A stretch of 32,573 bases of DNA from contig JAEYWY010000029.1 of assembly GCA_023428695.1 (NCBI GenBank), positions 1-32,573 of the forward strand. Reading direction: 5' to 3'. Numbering within the stretch: the stretch's first letter is position 1; each line of letters opens with the position of its first letter. A program made the position numbers and the translations under genes. The notes under the pieces were generated by a model, which worked only from the letters and a program-made list of their open reading frames with translations, was not told where the DNA came from and ran no database searches. Positions 1 through 7,291 of this stretch are shown here, in pieces. The stretch comes from Bacteroidota bacterium (GTDB taxonomy: Bacteria > Bacteroidota > Bacteroidia > Cytophagales > Cyclobacteriaceae).

Positions 1-25
1 CTTAAAAAGATCTGACTTAATTTAC

Positions 26-120
26 CAAAAGTTGTGCACTATGGTTCCCAAAAATTGTGCATCATGGTTCCCGAAAGTTGTGCATTCTTAATTGCCAAAA
101 ACTGTGCATTGTTGCTTCCC
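26..120. repeat. Four tandem 23-24 bp repeats, probable IS21-type transposon end
   Basis: Four imperfect copies of a unit built on TTGTGCA followed by an A/T spacer and GGTTCCC start near 31, 54, 77 and 101, so the period is 23, 23 and 24 bp. Read on the minus strand the units have the form TGCACAA-TTT-GGGAACC. Multiple internal terminal repeats of about this length ending in CA are known for IS21-family elements. No transposase is visible because the window starts here. The array ends where the hydrophobic signal sequence of the cupin gene begins and no normal start codon precedes that signal, which fits an insertion into the gene's 5' end. IS21 assignment is an inference; a plain regulatory repeat remains possible. 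Confidence 0.5.
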
Positions 121-705
121 GACTACAGAACTTTTATTTTGTCAGCTCTTGCACTCTTTCCATTGAGTCTTTTTGCTAAAATCAAAACCAATATTCTTAT
201 AAGAACAGACAAGGGATTCAAAGTAAAGGCAGGTGAAGCGAGATTTGGCGAGCATTACAAAATGAAGGGAGTCACCCTAAATACCTTAGACATCAAAATT
301 TCAGGGACTGACACTGAAAATGACTTAGCTGTGTTTGAGCAAACCGGATTAACACCAAATGGCGGACCTCCTTTGCATATTCATCCCTTCCAAGACGAAT
401 GGTTTTATGTCATTGAAGGCGAGTATCTATTTCAAGTAGGTGACGACAAATATCAAATGAAATCGGGCGATACAATTTTTCTTCCAAGGAATGTTCAACA
501 TGCTTTTATTCAACTGACAGAAAAAGGCAAGATGATAGTTTCTTATTTGCCAGCAGGAAAAATGGAAGCCTTTTTTAAGGTTACGGACAAATGGACTTCT
601 CCACCTACAAAAGAAGAAATAGCCAAAGTGTTTGCAGACCATGACATGAAAGTTGTTGGGGCACCACTTAAAGCTGACGATTATTATAAAAGCACGAACC
701 GCTAA
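64..705 (+). CDS. Secreted cupin-domain protein, 5' end probably altered by insertion
   Basis: The product is a small exported single-domain cupin. Counting from the ATG at 64, a hydrophobic segment (FILSALALFPLSLFA) starts about 24 residues in and is likely the signal peptide. The cupin core follows, with motif 1 GGPPLHIHPFQDEWFYVIEG (two His, one Glu metal ligands) and motif 2 GDTIFLPRNVQHAF (third His). Cupins of this type bind a divalent metal; the substrate cannot be told. The start is uncertain: ATG 64 lies inside the 23-bp repeat array, GTG 34 and TTG 109/112 are also in frame, and the native start (expected just before RTFILSALA) seems lost. The TAA stop (703-705) sits inside a GCTAAC attC-like core, as is common in integron cassettes. 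Fold call is confident, start is not. Confidence 0.75.
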   Translation: MVPESCAFLIAKNCALLLPDYRTFILSALALFPLSLFAKIKTNILIRTDKGFKVKAGEARFGEHYKMKGVTLNTLDIKISGTDTENDLAVFEQTGLTPNGGPPLHIHPFQDEWFYVIEGEYLFQVGDDKYQMKSGDTIFLPRNVQHAFIQLTEKGKMIVSYLPAGKMEAFFKVTDKWTSPPTKEEIAKVFADHDMKVVGAPLKADDYYKSTNR

Positions 706-735
706 CAGCGTGTATTTGGCAATAGCGGGTGAATA
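701..735 (+). repeat. attC-like element, left half only
   Basis: Begins GCTAACAGCGTGTATTTGGC and continues AATAGCGGGT. This is the left-arm form of the inverted-repeat elements at 1292 and 26402 (GCTAAC, arm, G-rich tip). No complementary right arm or GTTAGC core follows before the next gene, so the element appears truncated. It overlaps the cupin stop codon. Confidence 0.45.
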
Positions 736-761
736 CGACACCATCAAATTATTAAATAGTA

Positions 762-1250
762 ATGGGCTTGGGAGAATTAGATGTTGACAAAATACCCCAA
801 CTTTTGGCGTCATTGGGGTACACGGCTATACCTATTCGTCAAAATATAGCAGGACAGTTGATTATTGATGTTAGAATAAACGGCGTAGATGGAGCTTACA
901 TGCTTGACACTGGCGCTGGCACGACAGTCATAGATGCCAAACAAGCCGATACCTTAAAATTGAAACTTAATCATGAGGAAGTAGAATTAACGGGTGGCGG
1001 AGTTGGTGCACATGGGATGGAGAATATCCCTTCTCACAATAATGCCATTGAAATTGCTAATTATAAAATTCATAACCTTAGTGTTGCTGTAATGCCTCTG
1101 GACACAGCCTGGCAGTCTCTTGCCAGTGTTGGGGCCCATGACGAACTTTTTGGAATTATTGGATTTGATGTACTTAAGCCAGGCAATGCAATTATTGATT
1201 ATGGCACTATGACTCTTTACTTAATTCAACAAGAGTTACCAGTAAATTGA
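762..1250 (+). CDS. Retropepsin-like aspartic protease domain protein
   Basis: This 162-residue protein has the catalytic motif of single-domain (clan AA) aspartic proteases: MLDTGAGTTVID at about residues 47-58, with Asp49 as the predicted catalytic residue. It is preceded by a beta-strand stretch (GQLIIDVRINGVDG) and followed by a FGIIGFDVLK segment typical of the second half of the fold. Such proteins work as dimers. No signal peptide is visible, and upstream in-frame sequence hits a stop at 753-755. The N-terminus may have been lost with the half-element just upstream, since bacterial relatives usually have an export signal. The gene is bounded by a half attC-like element on the left and a full one on the right, so it is read as a cassette gene. 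Substrate unknown. Confidence 0.7.
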   Translation: MGLGELDVDKIPQLLASLGYTAIPIRQNIAGQLIIDVRINGVDGAYMLDTGAGTTVIDAKQADTLKLKLNHEEVELTGGGVGAHGMENIPSHNNAIEIANYKIHNLSVAVMPLDTAWQSLASVGAHDELFGIIGFDVLKPGNAIIDYGTMTLYLIQQELPVN

Positions 1251-1291
1251 GGGCAATATTAAGAGGCTGATCAATGAGAAAAGCCCAGCCT

Positions 1292-1449
1292 CTAACACCG
1301 CATTGGCGATATGGCGGCAGACGAATGTTGGGGGAAAGATATCGCAGCAGGGCTGTGGAATAAATTATCAGCATATAGAATAAAATCAGCATTGGTCCAG
1401 GCTGACGGAATATGAATACCGCCACATCGCCAATGCTTGAACGTTAGCG
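1292..1449 (+). repeat. Complete attC-like inverted-repeat element
   Basis: The left arm (1292-1317) is CTAAC then GCATTGGCGATATGGCGG. The right arm (1419-1447) is CCGCCACATCGCCAATGC then TTGAACGTTAG. The arms pair over about 18 bp with one mismatch, and the outer CTAAC/GTTAG cores also pair. About 100 bp lie between them. Core sequence, arm pairing and size fit an integron attC site, though it is somewhat long for one. It separates the aspartic protease gene from the next small gene. Confidence 0.65.
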
Positions 1450-1466
1450 CCTATGCCTTTTGAAAG

Positions 1467-1967
1467 ATGATACAACTAATAATGTTTATGATCTCGGTGT
1501 CTTTTGGACAACCCGTCATTTTTGATCAAGTCACCTCTGACAAGAACTTTGATTTAATTGAGGACTTCGAGAAGGATAAAGGAGCATTCAGATCAGACGA
1601 CTTTGATCTTTCAGGCTATTCTACAGAGGGAGGACAGCTAACTGCTTTTCACAACAAGGACAAAGCATACCTGGTGTTTGATATTTGGATATATGGGGAA
1701 ATGGGTAAGATACATGCGACCTATTGGACGGATAAAAACTTAAACTTTAAAATAGTCAAGAGAACCGACTTTAAGTATGACAAGCCATTTTACGAAAAGG
1801 ATTTTAAAGTGACGGAGACCACTGAATACCTGTCTTACAACTCCGACAGAGTGAGAATCTATGACAGTGAAAGGAAGGAATTAGATAATTCCCTGACAAT
1901 TGAAAAAAAGAAGAAGCATGAAGAATTCTTCCAGGAAATAACGAAGGACTTGACAATAGTTAAGTGA
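1467..1967 (+). CDS. Hypothetical cassette protein, possibly secreted
   Basis: I do not recognise this 166-residue protein. The first about 15 residues (MIQLIMFMISVSFGQ) form a short hydrophobic stretch ending in a plausible signal peptidase site. The rest is rich in Asp, Lys and aromatic residues and ends in a Lys/Glu-rich helix (EKKKKHEEFF). The start ATG lies about 24 bp after the GTTAGC core of the upstream element (1443), and the stop precedes the next GCTAAC core by 11 bp. The gene therefore fills a compact unit between two cores, GTTAGCGCC on the left and GGCGCTAAC on the right, as a gene cassette would. Its base composition is A+T-rich compared with the sugar-utilisation block further right. 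Confidence 0.6.
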   Translation: MIQLIMFMISVSFGQPVIFDQVTSDKNFDLIEDFEKDKGAFRSDDFDLSGYSTEGGQLTAFHNKDKAYLVFDIWIYGEMGKIHATYWTDKNLNFKIVKRTDFKYDKPFYEKDFKVTETTEYLSYNSDRVRIYDSERKELDNSLTIEKKKKHEEFFQEITKDLTIVK

Positions 1968-1977
1968 AAGGCACAGG

Positions 1978-2143
1978 CGCTAACAAAAGGTATGTGCCAT
2001 TGCGGGGTGTAGAATAGAATGGTAGTTTAGTTTTCAAACAACGTTCGGTCACGTGGGACGGTTTCGGAGTAGTCGGGCAAATTAGTCGTTCCTCCTTCAT
2101 TTGCCCTCCTGACCGGCAGCGTTTCATACAGAAACGTTGTGCG
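1978..2143 (+). repeat. attC-like element with mismatched arms and internal hairpin
   Basis: Left core and arm are GCTAACAAAAGGTATGTGCC followed by ATTGCGGGG. The right core is GTTGTGC (2136-2142). The inner block GGTCACGTGGGACGG..TTTCGGAG (2047-2078) matches that of the elements at 26402 and 28052, and an internal hairpin GGGCAAAT/ATTTGCCC spans 2075-2106. Unlike the element at 1292, the outer arms are not complementary, so this copy may be a recombinant of two different elements. Confidence 0.5.
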
Positions 2144-2196
2144 CCATGCCCAAGTGACTTTCCAGCAAGTTTGGTATTAAGAGGAAAAAAGATTAA

Positions 2197-2802
2197 ATGA
2201 GAGATCTTTTCTGCGTGTTGACGATTTTGACTCTATCAACAGTTGACGTTTGGGGACAGACGGATAAGGAGAATGAAGACATAATTATAGACCCAGTTGA
2301 ATATTCAGCGAGTTTTCCAGGAGGCCTTGACTCGCTAAAAAGTTTCATTAAGAAGAATCTGACCCCACTCGTTCTGATCTCTTGTGATTTAAAAAAAGGG
2401 ATCAAGACGATGGACTTTGATAAGTTTACAATTGAAGTGCCGAAGGCATGGAAGAAAAAGAAGTTATGGATCGATGACTCATATGTCGGTAGAATAGTGA
2501 TGGAGTCCGGTGACATGGCGGTGTTTGATCTTGGTTTGTACTCGAATGATCTTGAGGATATTGATAGCGCGATGCATGACATCGAATGGAGATTTATAGA
2601 TGGACTCAGAGCAAAATTTGTTACTGCAAGGGGCTTGAACGGGTATACAGGAATTTGTATTGACAGTTTGTAGAATCGAGGGACATATGGTGAATATTCA
2701 CTAGTCGATGGATTTCAAATGGGAGCTAGCGATCTCAGTCAAAATGACAAGGAACGGTTGAAAGCTGCATTAATGACTTTGAAGTTTTATAGTGACCGGT
2801 AG
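2197..2802 (+). pseudogene. Chimeric TonB-like / lipoprotein gene broken by an in-frame TAG
   Basis: The open part (2197-2673, 158 residues) begins with a signal peptide and a stretch resembling the start of the TonB C-terminal domain (YSASFPGGLDSLKSFIKKNL, about residues 36-55). It then passes directly into LVLISCDLKKG, a lipobox with Cys63, and a different protein starting MDFDKFTIEVPKAW. This suggests an in-frame fusion of a TonB-like N-terminus to a former lipoprotein. The reading frame stops at TAG 2671-2673 but continues open, with protein-like sequence (NRGTYGEYSLVDGF...), to TAG 2800-2802, a further 42 codons. The most likely reading is a nonsense mutation in the lipoprotein part. The C-terminal family is not recognised. 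A sequencing error at 2671-2673 cannot be excluded. Confidence 0.6.
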
Positions 2803-2805
2803 GCA

Positions 2806-2903
2806 GTACAACCCACAACATACAAATATATGTCATGCCGGCAATGTTTATATTTGATTTGAAAAGGACATTGCCGGCACGTTTTATATTTCAACGTTGT
2901 GCG
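2806..2903 (+). repeat. attC-like element with perfect 12-bp arms
   Basis: TGCCGGCAATGT (2836-2847) and ACATTGCCGGCA (2868-2879) are perfect inverted repeats around a 20-bp loop. Outer cores are GTACAAC (about 2806-2812) on the left and GTTGTGCG (2896-2903) on the right. The arm sequence differs from all other elements in the window while pairing is kept, which points to a selected folded form. Confidence 0.55.
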
Positions 2904-3092
2904 CCACGGCCTTCATTTGTCGTTACGGATACCTTGATTATAAAGTATCTTCCGGACGACCAGAAATTCACGAGGTCGTTGTACTACGAACGAACATGGG
3001 AGAATAAGGATAAAAAAATACTTATCGCCAGGAAAGTGTTTATAGCTGTGAAAGCTAAAAAAGCCGCAGGCACGCCGCCTTATAAATTGTAA
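2904..3092 (+). pseudogene. C-terminal gene remnant cut by the cassette boundary
   Basis: From just after the GTTGTGCG core an open frame reads about 60 residues (FVVTDTLIIKYLPDDQKFTR... ending GTPPYKL) to a TAA at 3090-3092, with no start codon of its own. The composition is protein-like (Lys-rich, alternating charge). I read it as the 3' part of a backbone gene whose 5' part was replaced at the cassette edge. It could instead be a fortuitous open frame. Confidence 0.35.
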
Positions 3093-3097
3093 CAGCC

Positions 3098-4048
3098 ATG
3101 AAAAAGACAATCCTTCTTGCCTTCACACTGCTTATGGTTTCCGTTGTGTTTGCCCAGGACGGAAAAATCCTACAGCGCACCGAACTCCTTATTCCGGACA
3201 GCGTCAAGAGGGTCATACACAACGTTTATCCCGGTGTCGCCAATGAGATACTCGCATTGAGATACTCTCGAATCACTTACCTGTCGGACGGGCTAAAAGT
3301 GACTGCTTACCTGGTCGAACCGCGAGGGCCGGGCAAATATCCGTGCATCGTTTCGAATCGCGGAGGAAACCGCAGTTTTGGTGAGTGGACACCGCTTGGG
3401 ATCGGGGTGTTTCTCGGTCAAATGGCGAGCTGGGGTTATGTCGTCGTCGCAACTCAATACCGCGGGGTCGATGGCGGCGAAGGTGTTGAAGAGTTTGGAG
3501 GAAAAGAAATCAACGACGTGCTTAATCTTATTCCGGTGCTGGCGCAGGTGGAGCATGCTGATACGTCGCGGATCGGCATTGAAGGGACAAGCCGGGGCGG
3601 GATGATGACGTACCTCGCGTTGAAGCACACGTGTCGGTTCAAAGCTGCGGCCGTCACGGCGGGACTTGCAAACGCGTTTACGAACATCGCAAGCCGACCC
3701 GAGATGGAACAGTATGTCCTGAGTGAGTTGATCCCGAATTACACCCAGAATCGCGATGCGTTTCTTAAAGAGAGGTCGGTGGTGTTTTGGGCGGATCAGC
3801 TGTGTAAGACGACGCCGCTGCTCCTCATGCATGGCAGCTCCGACTGGAGGGTCTTACCCGCGGAGTCGGTTGAACTGGTCAGCAAGCTCGTTGAACAACG
3901 GCACCCGACGAGGTTCATTCTCTTCGAGGGGGCGGATCACGGGATATCGGAGTTTCGGCAGGAAAGGTTGGCTGCGATAAGACGCCACTTTGACCATTAT
4001 GTCCGTGACGGGAAGCGCTTGCCGGACATGGAGCCCCATGGCAGGTAG
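3098..4048 (+). CDS. Secreted alpha/beta hydrolase, prolyl-oligopeptidase-like (S9-type)
   Basis: The 316-residue product has a signal peptide (residues 1-19, cut after VFA). The alpha/beta-hydrolase core follows: a TAYLVEPRGPGKYPCIV strand, an RGG oxyanion-hole segment (88-90), and the nucleophile elbow GTSRGG with Ser165. The expected acid is Asp249 (HGSSDWRV) and the histidine His281 (GADHGI). These positions match the catalytic triad of S9 peptidases and related esterases. The usual N-terminal beta-propeller is absent, so it is a single-domain hydrolase of the periplasm or outside. The ATG is 5 bp after the stop of the upstream remnant. Codon use is more G+C-rich than the cassette genes, so it belongs to the backbone. 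Peptidase and esterase activity cannot be separated from sequence. Confidence 0.8.
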   Translation: MKKTILLAFTLLMVSVVFAQDGKILQRTELLIPDSVKRVIHNVYPGVANEILALRYSRITYLSDGLKVTAYLVEPRGPGKYPCIVSNRGGNRSFGEWTPLGIGVFLGQMASWGYVVVATQYRGVDGGEGVEEFGGKEINDVLNLIPVLAQVEHADTSRIGIEGTSRGGMMTYLALKHTCRFKAAAVTAGLANAFTNIASRPEMEQYVLSELIPNYTQNRDAFLKERSVVFWADQLCKTTPLLLMHGSSDWRVLPAESVELVSKLVEQRHPTRFILFEGADHGISEFRQERLAAIRRHFDHYVRDGKRLPDMEPHGR

Positions 4049-4438
4049 TTTGTTGCCTATCAACTGATAAATATGATTCTGAATTTACCGGCTTTTAATT
4101 CACCAGCAAAAAAACCTATGAAACACGTGACCACGGCGGGTAAGACAATTCAAAATGGAGAACCGACATTCTGATGGATTGGGCCAGACGTTGGGCGTGG
4201 TTGAGATGAGAAACTCATTTACAGAATCTGTAAAGAAAATAGTCACAAAGTTTTTTGGGTCTTTTTCCGTCGGTCCTGAAATGAATTCCAGAGGCGAGGA
4301 GTCGTTCCATTCGCCATATTAACCCATCCCGAACGACATTCATTCAAATGACGGGTAAATGACGGGTTGAAACCGGTCTCACAAATTCACTGATGAGCGT
4401 TAAACGCGTAACATTGCGCCTTTCAAAATCTGGTAATC
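4049..4438. other. 390-bp intergenic region with one attC-like core and a short tandem repeat
   Basis: No convincing gene is seen. A single GTTGGGC core (about 4190-4196) matches the right-hand core consensus GTTRRRY but lacks a visible partner arm. AAATGACGGGT occurs twice in tandem at 4346-4367. A 37-codon open frame from about 4206 has no recognisable content. Confidence 0.4.
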
Positions 4439-5713
4439 ATGAAATTTGTCTTGCGCTACCTGTTAGTCGCGGCGCTGTTAGTGTTCCTATGGACCGCAGT
4501 GGTCTTTCTTGGCACGCTGGACGGCTGGTTTCATCGACCCATTGCGAATTCAAATACGATGCAATCTTTTCTCGAAGCTGTCGATACGGAGCTGGATAAC
4601 CAATTCGTCGGCAATTTTGCAATGGCGGTTATTAACGACGGGACTGTTGAACAAGAGAAGTTTTATTCAGCGGGAAAACCCGTTGACAGGAGCACTGTAT
4701 TTCAGGTTGCATCGTTAAGCAAGTGGGTATCTGCCGTCGGAATCATGAGACTGGCAGAAGATGGTATCGTAGATTTAGATGCTCCGGTAAGCAAATACCT
4801 GACGCGATGGCAATTGCCTCCGGGTGAATTCAACAACGAGGAAGTGACTGTGCGCAGACTGTTAAGTCATACGGCAGGACTTACCGACGGACTCGGGTAT
4901 TCCGGTTTTGAAACGGGCAGTCCGGTACAATCCATCGAGCACTCCCTGACTAAAGCAGCCGATGCCGATAAGGGTATTAGTGGGAAGGTGCGCGTAGGGA
5001 TTAAGCCGGGAAGCGCGTTTAAGTATTCGGGAGGTGGCTATACGTTGCTCCAACTAATTGTAGAAGAAGTGACCGGACATTCCTTTGCGGATTATATGAA
5101 GGAAACAATCCTTACCCCGCTAGACATGTCGCAGTCTGCCTACACGTTTGAAGACTCGTCGGAGTATAGCTTGGCAGAGTTTTACAACCATGACGGAACC
5201 AAAGCGGCGCACTACCATTACACCGCCCTTGCCGCCACATCCCTGTATACTTCGTTAGCAGATCTTGAATTGTTCTTTCAGGCGCATCTGCCAGGCAAAA
5301 AAGGCGAGCCCGTTGGGAGAAATATTGTGAAGCCGGAGACCATCAGGAAAATGAGAGAGCCTCATGGGCAATCAATGGGAGTAGATATCTGGGGTTTGGG
5401 TACGGTGCTTTACGCAACCACAGAAAGTAACGATTTCATCATTGGACATGACGGCAGAAGTACTCCACCAATAAATACAGCGATACGTCTGAATCCTGAA
5501 ACGGGTGACGGAATAATTGTACTCGCAACAGGAAATCCTGGCATAGCGACAAAACTGGCCAGTGAGTGGATATTCTGGAAAACGGGGAAAGTCGACACAT
5601 TCCTTTTTCCAATGTTAGCGAATCGAATGACTCAGACGATTGGAATAGGCGCGGTAGTGATAGTAATAGTCACGACGGCTCTTGGTATCGTTAGATGGCG
5701 AAGAGGGAAGTAG
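4439..5713 (+). CDS. Membrane-anchored serine beta-lactamase-like hydrolase (class C / PBP4* type)
   Basis: The 424-residue protein has an N-terminal membrane segment (about 4-26), a beta-lactamase/transpeptidase-like domain and a C-terminal membrane helix (about 399-418) followed by RWRRGK. Catalytic motifs are Ser92-Leu-Ser-Lys95 (SxxK), Tyr196-Ser-Gly198 at the place of YxN, and His337-Asp-Gly339 at the place of KTG/HxG. The family includes class C beta-lactamases, D,D-peptidases and esterases. The YSG in place of YSN, and the anchors, argue against a classical periplasmic antibiotic-resistance enzyme. A role as esterase or peptidase on the periplasmic side is more likely, but this is inference. 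The gene stands alone, 390 bp after the hydrolase gene. Confidence 0.85.
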   Translation: MKFVLRYLLVAALLVFLWTAVVFLGTLDGWFHRPIANSNTMQSFLEAVDTELDNQFVGNFAMAVINDGTVEQEKFYSAGKPVDRSTVFQVASLSKWVSAVGIMRLAEDGIVDLDAPVSKYLTRWQLPPGEFNNEEVTVRRLLSHTAGLTDGLGYSGFETGSPVQSIEHSLTKAADADKGISGKVRVGIKPGSAFKYSGGGYTLLQLIVEEVTGHSFADYMKETILTPLDMSQSAYTFEDSSEYSLAEFYNHDGTKAAHYHYTALAATSLYTSLADLELFFQAHLPGKKGEPVGRNIVKPETIRKMREPHGQSMGVDIWGLGTVLYATTESNDFIIGHDGRSTPPINTAIRLNPETGDGIIVLATGNPGIATKLASEWIFWKTGKVDTFLFPMLANRMTQTIGIGAVVIVIVTTALGIVRWRRGK

Positions 5714-5979
5714 CGGCCAAAACTGAAGTAGCGCCGAAACTGAAGTAACGAACAAACACGCAACGACAATACTATCGGTTTGAGAGACTGCGGCAGGCAA
5801 TATTTAGCAGCCGTTTCAGAAGACGGGACAAAATTTGTCTGCGTAAACTGTTTTTGTAATTGTGCTTTGGTTGTGTCCAACAATCACATCATCAGAATCA
5901 CTATCGAAACAAATCGTGCCAGTACAAACACATTGATCAAGTTGAGAATATTCATGGCCGCCAAATCAATTTGATGAGT
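5714..5979. other. Intergenic region, mostly without features
   Basis: Right after the lactamase stop a 17-18 bp unit containing AAACTGAAGTA occurs twice (about 5713-5750). On the minus strand, directly behind the XRE gene, a TTG- or ATG-started frame would give a hydrophobic peptide of 23-26 residues (MNILNLINVFVLARFVS..., to about 5885). It could be a small membrane peptide but has no independent support. Nothing else is seen. Confidence 0.3.
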
Positions 5980-6195
5980 TTACGTGACGACAATCTTTTC
6001 CTGCTCTTCATCCTGGAAGATATCCTCAATGGACTGATCAAACAGCCTGGCAATCCGGAACGCCAGCGACAAACTCGGATCGAATTTCCCTTTCTCGATC
6101 GCGTTTATCGTTTGACGCGAAACCTGAACTTCATTCGCCAGTTGTTCCTGGGTCATGTCGCGTTCTGCGCGCAGTACTTTTATGCGGTTCTTCAT
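5980..6195 (-). CDS. XRE-family helix-turn-helix repressor
   Basis: This 71-residue DNA-binding protein starts MKNRIKVLRAERDMTQEQLA and has a complete Cro/C1-type HTH: recognition region VSRQTINAIEKGKFDPSLSLA, then a short acidic tail (DIFQDEEQEK). It is the compact type usually paired with a small membrane protein. The start at 6195 is preferred over the ATG at 6210 because it overlaps the stop of the upstream gene as ATGA (6192-6195), the mark of translational coupling. It probably represses its own two-gene unit through the paired GTAAA-N6-TTTAC sites at 6629-6688. A role in any larger regulon is not visible from the window. Confidence 0.85.
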   Translation of the reverse strand: MKNRIKVLRAERDMTQEQLANEVQVSRQTINAIEKGKFDPSLSLAFRIARLFDQSIEDIFQDEEQEKIVVT

Positions 6196-6605
6196 TTGTA
6201 TCTCATACATCCGACGATGGATGCGATCGAATAGGTCAGGCCCATGAGCAATACGACAAAGCTTATCTCCGCATCGAAGGGAATAACCCTGGCGGTGTCC
6301 AGCAGCGAATAACTGAGTCCGCCAACCACGCCGACGCCCAATGCAAGTGCCTTTGCCTCCATGAAGATCTTTCGCTGCATTTCATCCAGTCCGTTGGTGT
6401 ATTTTCGGTGCATCACGATCATGCCTACGCCAACAAGCATGTTGAGGACTATTGTCAGAATTGAAAAGACCGGGTTGAAATCCCAGATGAATTTCGGACC
6501 AAACGCGGGCAGGGTCATGGTTAAGCACCAGGCACCCGTCCAATAGGCAAGCTGCCGCAGATTCTTTCTTTGTGCGGCTTCCCATTCGGTTGATTTTGTG
6601 ATCAT
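6192..6605 (-). CDS. Four-helix membrane protein, partner of XRE regulator
   Basis: The 137-residue protein has four predicted membrane segments (about 19-35, 47-65, 85-103 and 114-133). A cytosolic-looking loop, RKYTNGLDEMQRKIFMEAKA, lies between the second and third. The loop motif LDEMQRKI is typical of small membrane proteins encoded next to compact XRE regulators in Bacteroidota and other phyla. Function is unknown; a sensor or modulator for the adjacent repressor is plausible but unproven. It is the first gene of a two-gene minus-strand unit and overlaps the regulator by 4 bp (ATGA). A good promoter and two operator-like repeats lie 24-83 bp upstream of its ATG. Confidence 0.8.
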   Translation of the reverse strand: MITKSTEWEAAQRKNLRQLAYWTGAWCLTMTLPAFGPKFIWDFNPVFSILTIVLNMLVGVGMIVMHRKYTNGLDEMQRKIFMEAKALALGVGVVGGLSYSLLDTARVIPFDAEISFVVLLMGLTYSIASIVGCMRYK

Positions 6606-6628
6606 AGGTGGAGTATTTGAATATGAAT

Positions 6629-6688
6629 GTAAAGTTTTATTTACACAAAGGTAGAGGTAACGGGCATAATGTCAAGTTTTATTTACAG
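6629..6688 (-). promoter_or_regulatory. Promoter with two operator-like repeats for the membrane protein/XRE unit
   Basis: Two copies of a partly palindromic site occur in direct order 42 bp apart: GTAAAGTTTTATTTAC (6629-6644) and GTCAAGTTTTATTTAC (6671-6686), with arms GTAAA/TTTAC. On the minus strand a Bacteroidota -7 box TACCTTTG is at 6646-6653, and CTTG lies 19 bp upstream of it (6673-6676) in the place of the -33 box. One operator therefore covers the -33 box and the other the transcription start. This is the layout expected for autorepression by the XRE protein. Confidence 0.7.
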
Positions 6689-6796
6689 AATTGTGCTTGT
6701 ACCTGGATTTCAGCCAGTTCCGGATGCGACCGACCATAACCGTTGGCATTTGTGAACCGGTAGTTTTATATTGAAACGCTCGTTACTAATGAATTC

Positions 6797-7161
6797 ATGA
6801 TCAGAATACTTGCAGGTCTGCTGTTGCTCATCCCTGCATTCGCATTCGCCGAAAGCTGCGAAATCATCTTTTCCCTGAACGACGACGTTGAGGTAGACCT
6901 TGGTGAACTCAGTGATGGCTGGTACGAACTCGTTGTTTCGCTGAGTCTGACAGAAAAGCAATTCGAATCGAGCCTGATCAAGAAAGGTGAGGTATTATAC
7001 AATGGAAAAGGTGAGGAGATCGGAGTTGCGCTGAAAGACTTGAGTCTGGAATCGCCGTATTGGGGCGGCGGCAAAAGACAAAACCGGTTGTTACTTTCGA
7101 GGCGAAAGAGTTGACTGCAAGGACAGGAGATACGACTAATCTGTTCTTTTCACGGTTGTAA
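6797..7161 (+). pseudogene. Small secreted protein gene with a frameshift
   Basis: The first frame (ATG 6797) encodes a signal peptide (MIRILAGLLLLIPAFAFA) and a beta-rich stretch that includes VLYNGKGEEIGVAL. After YWGGG (about 7063-7072) the frame runs into unlikely Arg-rich sequence. A one-base shift at the GGCGGCGGCAAAA run instead continues QKTKPVVTFEAKELTARTGD and ends SRL-TAA at 7159-7161. That continuation looks like the true C-terminus. The gene is therefore either inactive by a single-base deletion or carries a sequencing error in a G/C-rich run. The family is not recognised; the intact product would be about 120 residues and periplasmic. Confidence 0.6.
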
Positions 7162-7291
7162 GACAAAAATCGCATTCATCATTGCCGTGCTCGGTTTAAG
7201 TTCGTAGTTTGTTTGTGCAGAACAAATCGCCCCTAACGACCTTGCTATCTGTGCTAAAACGTTCGCCATAATTGTATCGCATGAAAAATAG
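7162..7291 (+). pseudogene. Possible remnant of a very small secreted protein gene
   Basis: The frame around 7160-7291 reads KTKIAFIIAVLGLSS, a TAG, then FVCAEQIAPNDLAICAKTFA to a TAG at 7289-7291. The two parts together look like a signal peptide with Cys plus a short mature region. No start codon is left and one stop interrupts it. It may be a decayed gene, or chance. It overlaps the start of the next gene. Confidence 0.25.

Noticed and set aside
26..120. CRISPR-like array of four repeats
   Set aside because: Units are directly tandem with 23-24 bp period, have no unique spacers and vary in sequence, and no cas genes are near.
2835..3092. 85-residue open frame starting at 2835
   Set aside because: Its first third lies in the inverted-repeat element; only the part after 2904 looks like protein.
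3293..3832. 179-residue minus-strand open frame
   Set aside because: Lies opposite the well-supported S9-type hydrolase with intact triad; Arg/His-rich with no domain.
4439..5713. Antibiotic-resistance beta-lactamase
   Set aside because: Family motifs are present, but YSG for YxN and membrane anchors at both ends fit general serine hydrolases better; no mobile context at this gene.
5860..6234. 124-residue plus-strand open frame
   Set aside because: Mirror of the XRE gene and its downstream region; the minus-strand HTH and ATGA overlap are decisive.
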